A stretch of 12,988 nt of DNA from an uncultured Garciella sp. (GTDB lineage Bacteria; Bacillota; Clostridia; Eubacteriales; Garciellaceae), in NCBI GenBank assembly GCA_900555725.1, contig USMD01000054.1, positions 1 through 12,988 of the forward strand, in the 5' to 3' direction. The position numbers and the translations under genes were made by a program. Shown here in pieces: positions 1 to 8,922 of the stretch (its first letter is position 1; each line of letters opens with the position of its first letter). Under the pieces are notes generated by a model, which worked only from the letters and a program-made list of their open reading frames with translations, did no database searches and was not told the DNA's origin.

Positions 1-45
1 GATTTCTGCCTGTCTCGTGGGCTCGGAGATGTGTATAAGAGACAG
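1..45 (+). other. Illumina Nextera i7-side adapter (library artefact)
   Basis: Non-genomic sequence. Bases 12-45 match the 34-nt Nextera read-2 transposon adapter ending in the Tn5 mosaic end (AGATGTGTATAAGAGACAG). Bases 4-11, TTCTGCCT, match the i7 index I know as N703 in primer orientation. Bases 1-3, GAT, are the end of the P7 primer. The genomic insert therefore begins at 46. This should be masked before any homology or composition analysis. Confidence 0.98.
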
Positions 46-177
46 GTATACAATATACACTGCTTAAATTTACCAAAAAAATTTTAAAATAGTTGAGGTC
101 AATAAACACTTCAGCGTCTCTTAGTTTATGAATTACAAAAGCTGTTGTGTAACTATTATTTATAAGGAGGTCTAATA

Positions 178-3100
178 ATGGCAAGAAAAATGAAAACCAT
201 GGATGGAAATACAGCTGCTGCATATATTTCCTATGCTTTTACAGATGTAGCTGCAATTTTCCCTATCACTCCTTCATCTCCTATGGCAGAGTCAGTAGAT
301 GATTGGGCTGCCCATGGTCAAAAAAACATCTTTGGTCAACCAGTTGAAGTAGTAGAAATGCAATCAGAGGGAGGTGCTTCAGGAGCAGTTCATGGTTCAT
401 TACAATCTGGAGCACTTACTACAACTTACACTGCTTCACAGGGTCTGCTTTTAATGATTCCTAATATGTATAAAATAGCAGGGGAATTACTCCCTGGGGT
501 ATTCCATGTAAGTGCCAGAGCCCTTGCAAGTCACGCACTTTCTATTTTTGGGGATCATCAAGACGTTATGGCTACAAGACAAACTGGATTTGCTCTTTTA
601 GCAACTAATAGCGTACAAGAAGTTATGGATTTAGCCGCAATAGCTCATTTATCAGCCATTAAAACACATGTTCCATTTTTACATTTCTTTGATGGATTTA
701 GAACATCCCATGAAATTCAAAAAGTGGAAGTACTTGAATATGATGAATTGGCAAAATTAGTAGATTATGATGCTCTACAAGCTTTTAGAAACAAAGCACT
801 AAATCCAGAGCATCCTGCACAAAAAGGTACAGCACAAAACCCTGATGTTTATTTCCAATCTAGGGAAGCTGCGAATATCTTTTATGAACAAGTACCGGAT
901 GTAGTAGCAGATTATATGAAAGAAATCACAAAACTTACAGGAAGAGAATACAAGCCATTTGATTATTATGGAGCACCAGATGCCGATCGTGTTATCGTAG
1001 CAATGGGTTCTGCAGTAGAAGCAATCGAAGAAACCATTGATTACTTAATGGAAAAAGGAGAAAAAGTAGGAGTTATCAAAGTAAGATTATACAGACCATT
1101 CTCTGAAAAATACTTCTTTGATGTGTTCCCAAGTACTGTTAAGAAAATTGCTGTATTAGATAGAACAAAGGAAATTGGATCTATTGGAGAACCACTATAT
1201 TTGGATGTAAGATCTTTATTCTTTGGTAAAGAAAATGCACCAGTTGTTGTTGGTGGTAGATATGGTTTAGGTTCTAAGGATACTACTCCTTCTCAAATCT
1301 TAGCTGTATATGAAAACTTAAAACAAGAACAACCTAAAAATGGATTTACCATTGGTATTGTAGATGATGTTACCAATACTTCCTTAGAAGTAAAAGAAAA
1401 AATCAATGCTGCTCCAGAAGGAACTATTCGATGTAAATTCTGGGGATTAGGTTCTGATGGAACAGTAGGGGCAAACAAAAACGCTATCAAGATCATTGGA
1501 GATAATACTGATATGTATGCTCAAGGATATTTTGATTATGATAGTAAAAAATCTGGTGGTCTTACTGTTTCTCACTTAAGATTCGGTAAAAAACCAATTA
1601 AATCCACTTATTTAATCGATGAAGCAGATTTTATTTCATGCTCAACTCAAGCCTATGTAAATCAATATGATTTGCTAAGGGGATTGAGAAAAGGTGGTAC
1701 ATTCCTATTAAATACTACTTGGTCAGAAGAAGACTTAGATAAGAATTTACCAGCTAATATCAAAAGATATATTGCTGAAAATGATATTAAATTCTATATC
1801 ATCAATGCATCTAAGATTGCCCAAGAAGTTGGACTTGGTAGAAGAACGAACATGATTATGCAAGCTGCTTTCTTCAAACTAGCAAATGTAATTGATATTG
1901 ATGATGCTGTGAAATACTTAAAGGCTGCAATTCAAAAATCCTATGGTAAAAAAGGTGATCACATCGTTAAGATGAACAACGATGGAGTAGATAAAGGAAT
2001 TGAAGCCCTTGTTGAAGTAAAAGTACCTCAAGAGTGGGGAGTTGCTGAAACTGAGGCTGCAACAGCAAGCGCAGTGGTACAAAAAGAACTTCCTGAGTTT
2101 GTAGAAAAATTACAAATTCCAATGAATAAACAAGCAGGAAATGATCTGCCAGTTTCCGCTTTCAAAGATTATGTAGACGGGGTTTCCCCAGCTGGGACTT
2201 CCGCTTATGAAAAGAGAGGTATTGCATTAAATGTTCCTGAATGGCAAGTTGACAATTGTATTCAATGTAATCAATGTTCTTTTGCTTGTCCACATGCAGC
2301 AATTAGACCTTTCTTATTAACAGAAGAAGAAGTTCAAAAGGCACCTGAATCCTTAAGTACAAAGAAAGCTGTTGGAAAGGGATTATCTGATTATAGCTTT
2401 AAAATCCAAGTTTCTACACTAGATTGTACTGGATGTGGAGTTTGTGCGGAGGTTTGTCCTGCTAAAGAAAAAGCTTTAGTAATGAAGCCTTTAGATACCC
2501 AAGAAGTAGAAATAGCAAATTGGAATTATATTACAGAAAAGGTTCCTTATAGAGATAATCTAGTTTCTAAAGATACTGTAAAAGGTAGCCAATTCTGCCA
2601 ACCATATTTAGAGTTCTCAGGAGCTTGTGCAGGTTGTGGAGAAACTCCTTATGCAAAAGTAGTAACTCAATTATTTGGAGATAGAATGCTTATCGCCAAT
2701 GCTACAGGATGTTCCTCTATCTGGGGTGGATCTGCGCCTTCTAACCCATATACAACCAATGCAGAAGGAAGAGGACCTGCCTGGGCTAACTCTCTATTTG
2801 AAGATAATGCTGAATATGGATATGGTATGGCAGTAGCAAGTAAAAAACTTAGAAATACGATTAAAAACTATCTAGAAGAATTGATGGCTGAAGATGAATC
2901 CATTAAGGAAGCAGGAAAGGCATGGATTGATACCATGGAAGACGGAGAAGCTTCTAAAGAAACTTCTGTAAAATTGGTAAAAGCCCTAGAAGGATACAAA
3001 GGCAACAACGATAAAGTACAATTTATCCTAAACAACAAAGACCAATTAGTCAAAAAATCTGTTTGGATCTTTGGTGGAGACGGATGGGCCTATGATATTG

Positions 3101-3705
3101 GATATGGTGGATTGGATCATGTATTAGCTTCTGGAGAAAACGTAAATGTATTAGTAATGGATACAGAAGTATACTCTAATACTGGTGGTCAATCTTCTAA
3201 AGCTACTCCAACCGCAGCTGTAGCTAAGTTTGCATCTTCTGGTAAGAAAACGAAGAAGAAAGACCTTGGTGCAATGGCTATGACTTATGGCTATGTATAT
3301 GTAGCACAAGTTGCTATGGGAGCTAATCAAAACCAATTCCTAAAAGCTATCCGTGAAGCAGAAAGCTATGATGGACCATCCCTAATTATTGCCTATGCTC
3401 CATGTATTAACCACGGCTTAAAAGCTGGTATGAATAAGTCTCAAGCCCAAGAAAAATTCGCAGTAGAAACTGGATATTGGCATCTATATAGATTTAATCC
3501 AGAGTTGGCTAAAGAAGGTAAGAATCCATTTAGCTTAGACTCTAAAGAGCCAGCAAAAGATTTCCAAGAATTTTTAAACAGCGAAGTAAGATATACTTCC
3601 TTGAAGAAAACATTCCCAGAAATCGCAGAGCAGCTATTTGCTAAGACAGAAAAAGATGCAAAAGAAAGATACGAAAAATACAAGAAAATGGCTCAAGCAG
3701 AGTAA
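178..3705 (+). CDS. nifJ: pyruvate:ferredoxin (flavodoxin) oxidoreductase
   Basis: Cytoplasmic enzyme converting pyruvate, CoA and oxidised ferredoxin to acetyl-CoA, CO2 and reduced ferredoxin, the main pyruvate exit in fermenting anaerobes. The 1175-aa product is a full single-chain homodimer-type PFOR. The N-terminal TPP/pyruvate domain carries ITPSSP with Thr31, Glu64 and Arg114, at the same positions as the active-site residues of the Desulfovibrio africanus enzyme. A ferredoxin-like domain has two 4Fe-4S motifs (Cys694/697/700/704 and Cys750/753/756/760). The C-terminal TPP domain has GDGWA at 967-971 and SNTGGQ around 1000-1005. The proximal cluster ligands appear to be Cys817, Cys820, Cys845 and Cys1076. 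It lacks the roughly 60-residue C-terminal extension of the D. africanus protein. The start is set by AAGGAGG at 164-170, seven bases before ATG. Stops TAA and TAG are in tandem, and a terminator follows, so it is probably monocistronic. No clear promoter was found in 46-163. Confidence 0.97.
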   Translation: MARKMKTMDGNTAAAYISYAFTDVAAIFPITPSSPMAESVDDWAAHGQKNIFGQPVEVVEMQSEGGASGAVHGSLQSGALTTTYTASQGLLLMIPNMYKIAGELLPGVFHVSARALASHALSIFGDHQDVMATRQTGFALLATNSVQEVMDLAAIAHLSAIKTHVPFLHFFDGFRTSHEIQKVEVLEYDELAKLVDYDALQAFRNKALNPEHPAQKGTAQNPDVYFQSREAANIFYEQVPDVVADYMKEITKLTGREYKPFDYYGAPDADRVIVAMGSAVEAIEETIDYLMEKGEKVGVIKVRLYRPFSEKYFFDVFPSTVKKIAVLDRTKEIGSIGEPLYLDVRSLFFGKENAPVVVGGRYGLGSKDTTPSQILAVYENLKQEQPKNGFTIGIVDDVTNTSLEVKEKINAAPEGTIRCKFWGLGSDGTVGANKNAIKIIGDNTDMYAQGYFDYDSKKSGGLTVSHLRFGKKPIKSTYLIDEADFISCSTQAYVNQYDLLRGLRKGGTFLLNTTWSEEDLDKNLPANIKRYIAENDIKFYIINASKIAQEVGLGRRTNMIMQAAFFKLANVIDIDDAVKYLKAAIQKSYGKKGDHIVKMNNDGVDKGIEALVEVKVPQEWGVAETEAATASAVVQKELPEFVEKLQIPMNKQAGNDLPVSAFKDYVDGVSPAGTSAYEKRGIALNVPEWQVDNCIQCNQCSFACPHAAIRPFLLTEEEVQKAPESLSTKKAVGKGLSDYSFKIQVSTLDCTGCGVCAEVCPAKEKALVMKPLDTQEVEIANWNYITEKVPYRDNLVSKDTVKGSQFCQPYLEFSGACAGCGETPYAKVVTQLFGDRMLIANATGCSSIWGGSAPSNPYTTNAEGRGPAWANSLFEDNAEYGYGMAVASKKLRNTIKNYLEELMAEDESIKEAGKAWIDTMEDGEASKETSVKLVKALEGYKGNNDKVQFILNNKDQLVKKSVWIFGGDGWAYDIGYGGLDHVLASGENVNVLVMDTEVYSNTGGQSSKATPTAAVAKFASSGKKTKKKDLGAMAMTYGYVYVAQVAMGANQNQFLKAIREAESYDGPSLIIAYAPCINHGLKAGMNKSQAQEKFAVETGYWHLYRFNPELAKEGKNPFSLDSKEPAKDFQEFLNSEVRYTSLKKTFPEIAEQLFAKTEKDAKERYEKYKKMAQAE

Positions 3706-3714
3706 TAGATGAAT

Positions 3715-3759
3715 AAAAAGTACTGTAGGTTATCATAACCTACAGTACTTTTTTATTTT
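3715..3759 (+). terminator. intrinsic terminator of nifJ
   Basis: A perfect 17-bp stem (3715-3731 with 3737-3753) closes a 5-nt loop (ATCAT) and runs directly into a T-rich tail (TTTTTTATTTT). The A-run at the base of the 5' arm pairs with part of the T-run, so it may also work on the opposite strand. It starts 10 bases after the nifJ stop and separates nifJ from the PTS operon. Confidence 0.95.
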
Positions 3760-3821
3760 AGGATTTCCTATTATTAAATTTTGTCATGAACTTAAAAGGG
3801 CATATGTGATGGATCTTTGCC

Positions 3822-3850
3822 TTGTTGAAAAAATGTTGAAGATTTATAAT
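3822..3850 (+). promoter_or_regulatory. sigma-A-type promoter of the polyol PTS operon
   Basis: TTGTTG at 3822-3827 and a perfect TATAAT at 3845-3850 are separated by 17 bases. This predicts a transcript starting near 3857 and a leader of about 65 nt before the mtlA-type start. It lies just after the nifJ terminator. The AT-rich stretch 3760-3820 upstream would be the place for activator binding, but I could not identify a confident MtlR operator there. Confidence 0.65.
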
Positions 3851-3923
3851 GAAATTAGTAGAATAAAGGAAGTTTTATAACAAAATGATTCAGCATATAA
3901 AAATAGGTTTAAGGGGGGATAAC

Positions 3924-5315
3924 ATGTCAAGTTTAGAAAGTGATATGAAAATAAAAAAAGGGAAAAAGCAAGAACATCTCCAAAAATTTGGCCGCTTTCT
4001 CAGTGGTATGGTTATGCCAAATATGAGTGCGTTTATAGCTTGGGGAATTATTACGGCATTATTTATTTCCACAGGTTGGATTCCTAATGAATATTTGGCA
4101 AAATTAGTAGATCCAATGATCAAATATCTTCTTCCACTTTTAATAGGTTATACTGGTGGTAGAATAGTAGGAGGAAATAGAGGCGGAGTACTTGGGGCTA
4201 TTGCTACCATGGGAGTGATTGTTGGTTCTACAGTAACTATGTTTTTAGGAGCCATGATCATGGGGCCTGTTGGTGGATTTGTTATCAAAAAGTTTGATGA
4301 ATGGATAGAAGGAAAAGTTCCGGCAGGATTTGAAATGTTAGTAAATAATTTTTCAGCAGGGATTATTGGTGCAATTCTTGCAATTATTGCTTATTCTGGA
4401 GTAGGTCCTGTTGTACAAACATTAAATAATCTTTTAAAAGTGGGAGTTGAAGCTATTGTTGGTGCAGGATTACTTCCCCTCAGTTCAGTATTTATTGAAC
4501 CTGCTAAGATTTTATTTCTGAATAATGCTATTAACCATGGTGTATTGGGGCCAATAGCAATACAAGAGGCCGAAGAATTTGGAAAATCTATATTTTTCCT
4601 AATGGAAACGAATCCAGGACCAGGACTTGGAGTGCTTCTTGCTTATTGGATGTTTGCAAAAGGAACCATAAAACAATCAGCACCAGGAGCAATGATTATC
4701 CATTTCTTGGGTGGAATACATGAAATATACTTTCCCTATGTTCTTATGAATCCAGCATTATTACTGGCAGTCATAGCAGGGGGAGTAAGTGGAATGTTTA
4801 TCTTTGATTTATTAGGAGCAGGACTTATTGCTACTCCATCTCCAGGAAGTATATTTGCACTTATCGCAATGACGCCAAAGGGCGGATATTTATCCGTATT
4901 AGCTGGAGTTGTTGTATCAGCAATTGTATCTTTCTTAATAGCAGCATACTTTGTTAAGAGAAGTGCAAACAAATTGGATCAATCAGAATTAGACCAAGCA
5001 AAAGATAGAGTTCAAGAGTTTAAAAATGTGTCAACTAAGAAAAAGGTGAATAAAATTATATTTGCTTGTGATGCAGGAATGGGCTCTAGTGCTATGGGAG
5101 CTACTACTCTTAGAAACAAATTTAAAAAAGCAGGATTGAATATAGAGGTTATTCATTGTGCTGTAGATGAAATACCATCTGATGCAGAAATTGTAATTAC
5201 TCATGAAAGTTTAACAGACAGAGCAAAAGATAAGGCTCCAAAGGCTGAGCACATATCTATAAAGAATTTTATAAGTAGTCCAGAGTATGATGCCTTGGTA
5301 AAAAGATTATCCTAG
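3924..5315 (+). CDS. mtlA: PTS polyol (mannitol-family) transporter subunit IICB
   Basis: Membrane permease of the mannitol-type PTS: it carries a hexitol inward and phosphorylates it, taking phosphate from the IIA partner. The 463-aa product has an N-terminal IIC domain with several hydrophobic segments (first at about 29-50, following FGRFLSGMVMPN) and the substrate-site motif GIHE at 264-267. A IIB domain follows from about residue 375, with the phospho-acceptor Cys382 in CDAGMGSSAMGA, matching Cys384 of E. coli MtlA. There is no fused IIA domain, as in Bacillus MtlA; separate IIA genes lie downstream. ATG 3924 is chosen because AAGGGGGG at 3911-3918 sits five bases before it and the N-terminus then matches family length; an in-frame ATG at 3885 lacks such a site. 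Family is certain; mannitol itself as substrate is doubtful, because the operon has no mtlD. Confidence 0.93.
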   Translation: MSSLESDMKIKKGKKQEHLQKFGRFLSGMVMPNMSAFIAWGIITALFISTGWIPNEYLAKLVDPMIKYLLPLLIGYTGGRIVGGNRGGVLGAIATMGVIVGSTVTMFLGAMIMGPVGGFVIKKFDEWIEGKVPAGFEMLVNNFSAGIIGAILAIIAYSGVGPVVQTLNNLLKVGVEAIVGAGLLPLSSVFIEPAKILFLNNAINHGVLGPIAIQEAEEFGKSIFFLMETNPGPGLGVLLAYWMFAKGTIKQSAPGAMIIHFLGGIHEIYFPYVLMNPALLLAVIAGGVSGMFIFDLLGAGLIATPSPGSIFALIAMTPKGGYLSVLAGVVVSAIVSFLIAAYFVKRSANKLDQSELDQAKDRVQEFKNVSTKKKVNKIIFACDAGMGSSAMGATTLRNKFKKAGLNIEVIHCAVDEIPSDAEIVITHESLTDRAKDKAPKAEHISIKNFISSPEYDALVKRLS

Positions 5316-5385
5316 TATAAAAATCATGAACATTTGGCAGTAGAAATGATTTTCCTGCCATTTGTTTCATAGCAAGGTGGGAAAT

Positions 5386-7461
5386 ATGGGTAAAAAGAAA
5401 ATTACTCAAAGGCAAAGAAAAATATTGAAAAATATATGCGATGAAAGTGGATATATCACCATGTCTGACATTGCTAAAAAATTAAATATAAGTCCTAGGA
5501 CAGTATTAAGAGAACTTAAAAATATGGAAGAATGGGTGAAGGATTATGAATGTACTTTAGATAAAAAACCAGGTGTGGGAATCAAATTAATAGGAAGCGT
5601 TGAAAACAAAAAGAAAATCTTGGATAGACTAGAAAAAGGTAGCTATATAAAAAATTATTCTGCAAGGGAAAGACAAGTAGTAATTCTCTGGGAATTACTT
5701 CAGGAGAAAGAGCCAGTAAAAATTTTTAGCTTCGCCCATTCTTTTCATGTTACGGAAGGAACATTAAGTCATGATTTAGATAGAATACAATATTGGCTTA
5801 AAGATTATCATCTAGAATTGATAAGAAAACCGGGACTAGGGATCTATATTCAGGGGTCTGAAAGGGAAATCCGAAGAGCAATGATCAATTTGATCTATGA
5901 AAACATCGATGAGATTCAACTTTTAAACTTAATCAGAAAAAATTTATCCCTTGAAGTAGATACTAGGGAAAAACTTTTAAATCTTATTGAAAAAGATACC
6001 ATTCAAAAACTAGCGAATTTGATTATGGAAATAGAAGGACAACTCCCTTATCGGTTAGCTGATAATGCCTATATAGGATTATTAGTTCATTTAGCGTTAG
6101 TTGTACAAAGGATACGACAAAATGAAAAAATAAGTATGGATAAAGCCTCTTTAGATAATCTAAAAAATTATAAAGAATTTCAAACCGCTAAAGATTTAGG
6201 GATCAAAATTGCACAGACATTTCATATAGAAATTCCAGAAGAGGAAATAGGCTATATCACCATGCATCTAAGGGGATCAAGGTTTTTTCAAAAAGAACAT
6301 AAAAATCATCCCTTAGAGGATTTAGCAAAAGAAATGCTCAAGATAGCAGAAGCGGAAACAGGAAGTTTTTTAGAGCAAAATGAGCAATCTATCTTCTGGC
6401 TTGCCAGTCATCTTGAAACAGCAATCAATCGACTAAAGATGAAAATGGATATAAGAAATCCATTGCTTGATGAAATAAAAAAATATTATTCAAAGCTTTT
6501 TCACTTAGCAGAAAAATGCATTGTACCTGTTGAAAAGCAATTTGGTATAAAGATGCCCGATTCAGAGATCGCTTATATTGCTATGCACTTAGGTGCAGTA
6601 TTAGGAAGAAAAAACTTATCAAAAAAACACTATAGAGTGGTTATTGCCTGTGCTACGGGGATAGGGACCTCAAGCCTTCTTGCTGCAAGGATTGAAGAAG
6701 AATATACAAACATTCAGGTAACAGAGATTATCTCTTCTTTAAATATCAAAGAAGAAGAATTACACCAGAAAGGGATAGATTTTATTATTTCCACTGTGCC
6801 TATAGAATTATCAAAGATTCCTGTAGTGGTAGTAAATCCATTATTTTTTGAAAAAGATAAGAAATTAGTGGATTATTGTATAGAAAAGCTGAAAAATAAA
6901 CCGATCTATTATCATCAAAATAGTGTGGATTCTTATAATTTAAAGGAAAAGCTTTCTCAAATCTATTCCTATACGGAAGGGATCCTTCAAATTTTAAACA
7001 ACTTTTTTCTACTTCATTATGATGAGTTTAACAGTATAAGCGAAATCATTGATGAAGTAAGCCATAAAGTTTCCCAGCAGGAGAAGGAAATCATTCAAAT
7101 CAAAAAGGATTTAATGGCAAGGGAAGAGTATGGCAGTACCATTTTAACAGGACTTCATTCGATCCTTCTCCATTGTAAAACCTCAGGAGTTAAACAATTG
7201 TTTTTTGGGGCAGTAAAGATGGAAACCGATTTATGGATTGAAAATGCAGAGGAAGAAAAAGAAGCCGTAAATCTTGCAATTATATTGCTTGTCCCCCAAA
7301 ATTGTAATAAACCACAAATAGAAATTGTGAGCTTTATCAGTTCAAAACTCATTGAAGATCCAGATTTTTTACAAGATTTAAGAGAGGGTAAAAAAGAAAA
7401 AGTTTATCAAAAGTTAAACAATTTACTAGACAATTTTTATCAAACAAAGACAAATAAATGA
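5386..7461 (+). CDS. mtlR: MtlR-type PRD transcriptional activator with EIIB/EIIA-like domains
   Basis: DNA-binding activator whose activity is set by PTS phosphorylation. The 691-aa product is close to the 694 aa of B. subtilis MtlR. Domains in order: N-terminal HTH (about 5-60), Mga-like second HTH (about 85-165), PRD1 (about 190-295, His235 and His294), PRD2 (about 325-405, His342 and His401), a GatB-type IIB domain with Cys422 in CATGIGTSS, and a C-terminal IIA-like domain with His596 in LLHCK. By family knowledge, HPr-dependent phosphorylation of PRD2 activates, while phosphorylation of the IIB Cys and the IIA-like His by the cognate permease inhibits. All these residues are present, so it should sense flux through the neighbouring IICB/IIA. 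ATG 5386 follows AAGGTGGG; a TTG at 5362 opens the frame earlier without support. It sits 70 bases after mtlA with no terminator, giving the order mtlA-mtlR-mtlF. Confidence 0.9.
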   Translation: MGKKKITQRQRKILKNICDESGYITMSDIAKKLNISPRTVLRELKNMEEWVKDYECTLDKKPGVGIKLIGSVENKKKILDRLEKGSYIKNYSARERQVVILWELLQEKEPVKIFSFAHSFHVTEGTLSHDLDRIQYWLKDYHLELIRKPGLGIYIQGSEREIRRAMINLIYENIDEIQLLNLIRKNLSLEVDTREKLLNLIEKDTIQKLANLIMEIEGQLPYRLADNAYIGLLVHLALVVQRIRQNEKISMDKASLDNLKNYKEFQTAKDLGIKIAQTFHIEIPEEEIGYITMHLRGSRFFQKEHKNHPLEDLAKEMLKIAEAETGSFLEQNEQSIFWLASHLETAINRLKMKMDIRNPLLDEIKKYYSKLFHLAEKCIVPVEKQFGIKMPDSEIAYIAMHLGAVLGRKNLSKKHYRVVIACATGIGTSSLLAARIEEEYTNIQVTEIISSLNIKEEELHQKGIDFIISTVPIELSKIPVVVVNPLFFEKDKKLVDYCIEKLKNKPIYYHQNSVDSYNLKEKLSQIYSYTEGILQILNNFFLLHYDEFNSISEIIDEVSHKVSQQEKEIIQIKKDLMAREEYGSTILTGLHSILLHCKTSGVKQLFFGAVKMETDLWIENAEEEKEAVNLAIILLVPQNCNKPQIEIVSFISSKLIEDPDFLQDLREGKKEKVYQKLNNLLDNFYQTKTNK

Positions 7462-7500
7462 TTTATCAATATTAATGCAACAGAAAAGGAGAAAGACAAC

Positions 7501-7977
7501 ATGAGTTTTAAACTTTTTTCAAGTTTAGGCAACAAAAGGAAGAAAAAGGAAATATTATTAAAAGAAAATATTAGATTAAATCTAAATTCAGTCAATAAAT
7601 ATGAAGCGATAAAAATGGCTGGAAAAATTTTAGTGGATCATGGGTATGTAGAAGAAAGCTATATTGAAGCTATGATTGAGAGAGAAGAGGATTTAAGTAC
7701 CTACATTGGAAATGGTATAGCGATTCCCCATGGAGTAGGGAGAGCCAGAAAATTCATAAAAAAATCTGGGATTGTCATCCTTCAGTTTCCAGAAGGAGTG
7801 GATTTTGGAGAAGAAAAGGCCTATTTAATCATAGGAATTGCAGGGGTAGGAGAGGAACATTTACAGATTCTCTCTAATATTGCTACTGTGATTGGTGAGG
7901 GAGATCCAGATAAAATAGGAAAGCTTAAAACAACAAAGGACGTGAATGATATTTATGAAACCTTCACAGCCAGTTAA
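7501..7977 (+). CDS. mtlF: PTS mannitol/fructose-family subunit IIA
   Basis: Soluble phosphocarrier that takes phosphate from HPr and passes it to the IIB cysteine of the permease. The 158-aa product is a complete type-2 IIA domain with the active histidine His77 in GNGIAIPHG, and the typical IIGIAG and ILSNIA segments. About 12 extra residues, rich in Lys and Arg, precede the domain compared with the usual MtlF of about 145 aa. ATG 7501 follows AAAAGGAGA by several bases. It begins 39 bases after the regulator stop, and its end overlaps the kinase gene by 32 nt, so translation of the two is probably coupled. The most likely partner is the IICB encoded by the first gene of this operon. Confidence 0.92.
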   Translation: MSFKLFSSLGNKRKKKEILLKENIRLNLNSVNKYEAIKMAGKILVDHGYVEESYIEAMIEREEDLSTYIGNGIAIPHGVGRARKFIKKSGIVILQFPEGVDFGEEKAYLIIGIAGVGEEHLQILSNIATVIGEGDPDKIGKLKTTKDVNDIYETFTAS

Positions 7978-8917
7978 TTTCATTACTGTAACATTAAACC
8001 CTGCAATAGACAAGACAGTAGAGATCCATGATTTCAAAATAGGCAGTGTAAATAGAATATCTTCTATAAGAATAGATGCAGGTGGAAAAGGAATCAATGT
8101 ATCAAAAGTAATTCAATATTTAGGGGGAGAAAGCAAGGCACTAGGAGTCCTTGCAGGGAAGAATGGTGAATTTATAAAAGATTCTCTGGATCATTTACAG
8201 ATTAAAAATGATTTTGTATTTATCCCAGGGGAAACCAGAACAAACTTAAAAATTATCGATCCTTTCCATCATACCAATACAGATATTAATGAACCGGGAT
8301 GTGCAGTGTCAGAAAAAGATTTAGCTAAAGTCCAAGAAAAAATCTTACAATCTATTCATAAAGATGCAGTATTGATTTTATCTGGAAGTGTACCTAAAGG
8401 GATCTCTAAAAATATTTATGCATCCTGGATAAAAAAAGCTAAGGAACAGGGAGCAAAGAGTATCTTAGATGCGGATGGTGAATTGTTAAAGGAAGGATTA
8501 AAGGCAGGTCCTTATCTAGTGAAACCCAATATTCATGAGCTAGAAGAACTTTGTGGGAAAGGTCTGAAAAACCTAAAGGATATAATTAAAGCCTGTGAAA
8601 TATTTTTTCATTATGGAACGAAAAAGGTAGTTGTGTCCTTAGGAAAAGAGGGAGGATTATTTGTCAGCCAAAAAAACATTCTTTATGCTGAAGGACTTAA
8701 GGTACCCGTTCAAAGTACAGTAGGAGCCGGAGATTCTATGGTTGCAGCTTTAGCATTAGCCATAGAGAGAAATTACTCATTAGAAGAGACTGTGGCATTA
8801 TCTATGGCTGTTAGCGCTGCAAATGTCATGACCTCAGGAACAGAACCTGCAGAGTGCAAAGATATTTTAAAGTTAAAAGATAAAGTAAAAATACAATATA
8901 TACAAAAAGGGAGATAA
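7946..8917 (+). CDS. PfkB-family ketose phosphate kinase (1-phosphofructokinase/tagatose-6-phosphate kinase type)
   Basis: ATP-dependent kinase making a ketohexose bisphosphate. The 323-aa product carries the FruK/LacC landmarks: TLNPAIDKT near the N-terminus, the GGKGINVSK signature, GETRTNLKI, a VKPNIHELEEL segment, VVSLGKEGG, and the second PfkB signature VGAGDSMVAALA with the catalytic base Asp263. These place it with 1-phosphofructokinase and tagatose-6-phosphate kinase rather than ribokinase. ATG 7946 is favoured because AAAGGA lies five bases upstream; ATG 7955 is the alternative. Either start lies inside the end of the IIA gene. In context it would phosphorylate the ketose phosphate produced by the downstream dehydrogenase. 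Which carbon and which sugar cannot be read from sequence, so I give no gene symbol. Confidence 0.88.
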   Translation: MIFMKPSQPVNFITVTLNPAIDKTVEIHDFKIGSVNRISSIRIDAGGKGINVSKVIQYLGGESKALGVLAGKNGEFIKDSLDHLQIKNDFVFIPGETRTNLKIIDPFHHTNTDINEPGCAVSEKDLAKVQEKILQSIHKDAVLILSGSVPKGISKNIYASWIKKAKEQGAKSILDADGELLKEGLKAGPYLVKPNIHELEELCGKGLKNLKDIIKACEIFFHYGTKKVVVSLGKEGGLFVSQKNILYAEGLKVPVQSTVGAGDSMVAALALAIERNYSLEETVALSMAVSAANVMTSGTEPAECKDILKLKDKVKIQYIQKGR

Positions 8918-8922
8918 TGACT

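Noticed and set aside
3759..3770. Small palindrome TAGGATTTCCTA after the nifJ terminator
   Set aside because: Five-base arms are too short to separate from chance in this sequence.
3779..3813. Possible MtlR operator half-sites (TTGTCAT and ATGTGAT) upstream of the operon promoter
   Set aside because: The match to the Bacillus MtlR box I recall is partial and the half-sites are much too far apart.
3885..3923. Earlier in-frame ATG for the IICB gene
   Set aside because: It has only a poorly spaced GGA upstream, and it runs through the much stronger AAGGGGGG site that belongs to ATG 3924. The shorter N-terminus fits the family.
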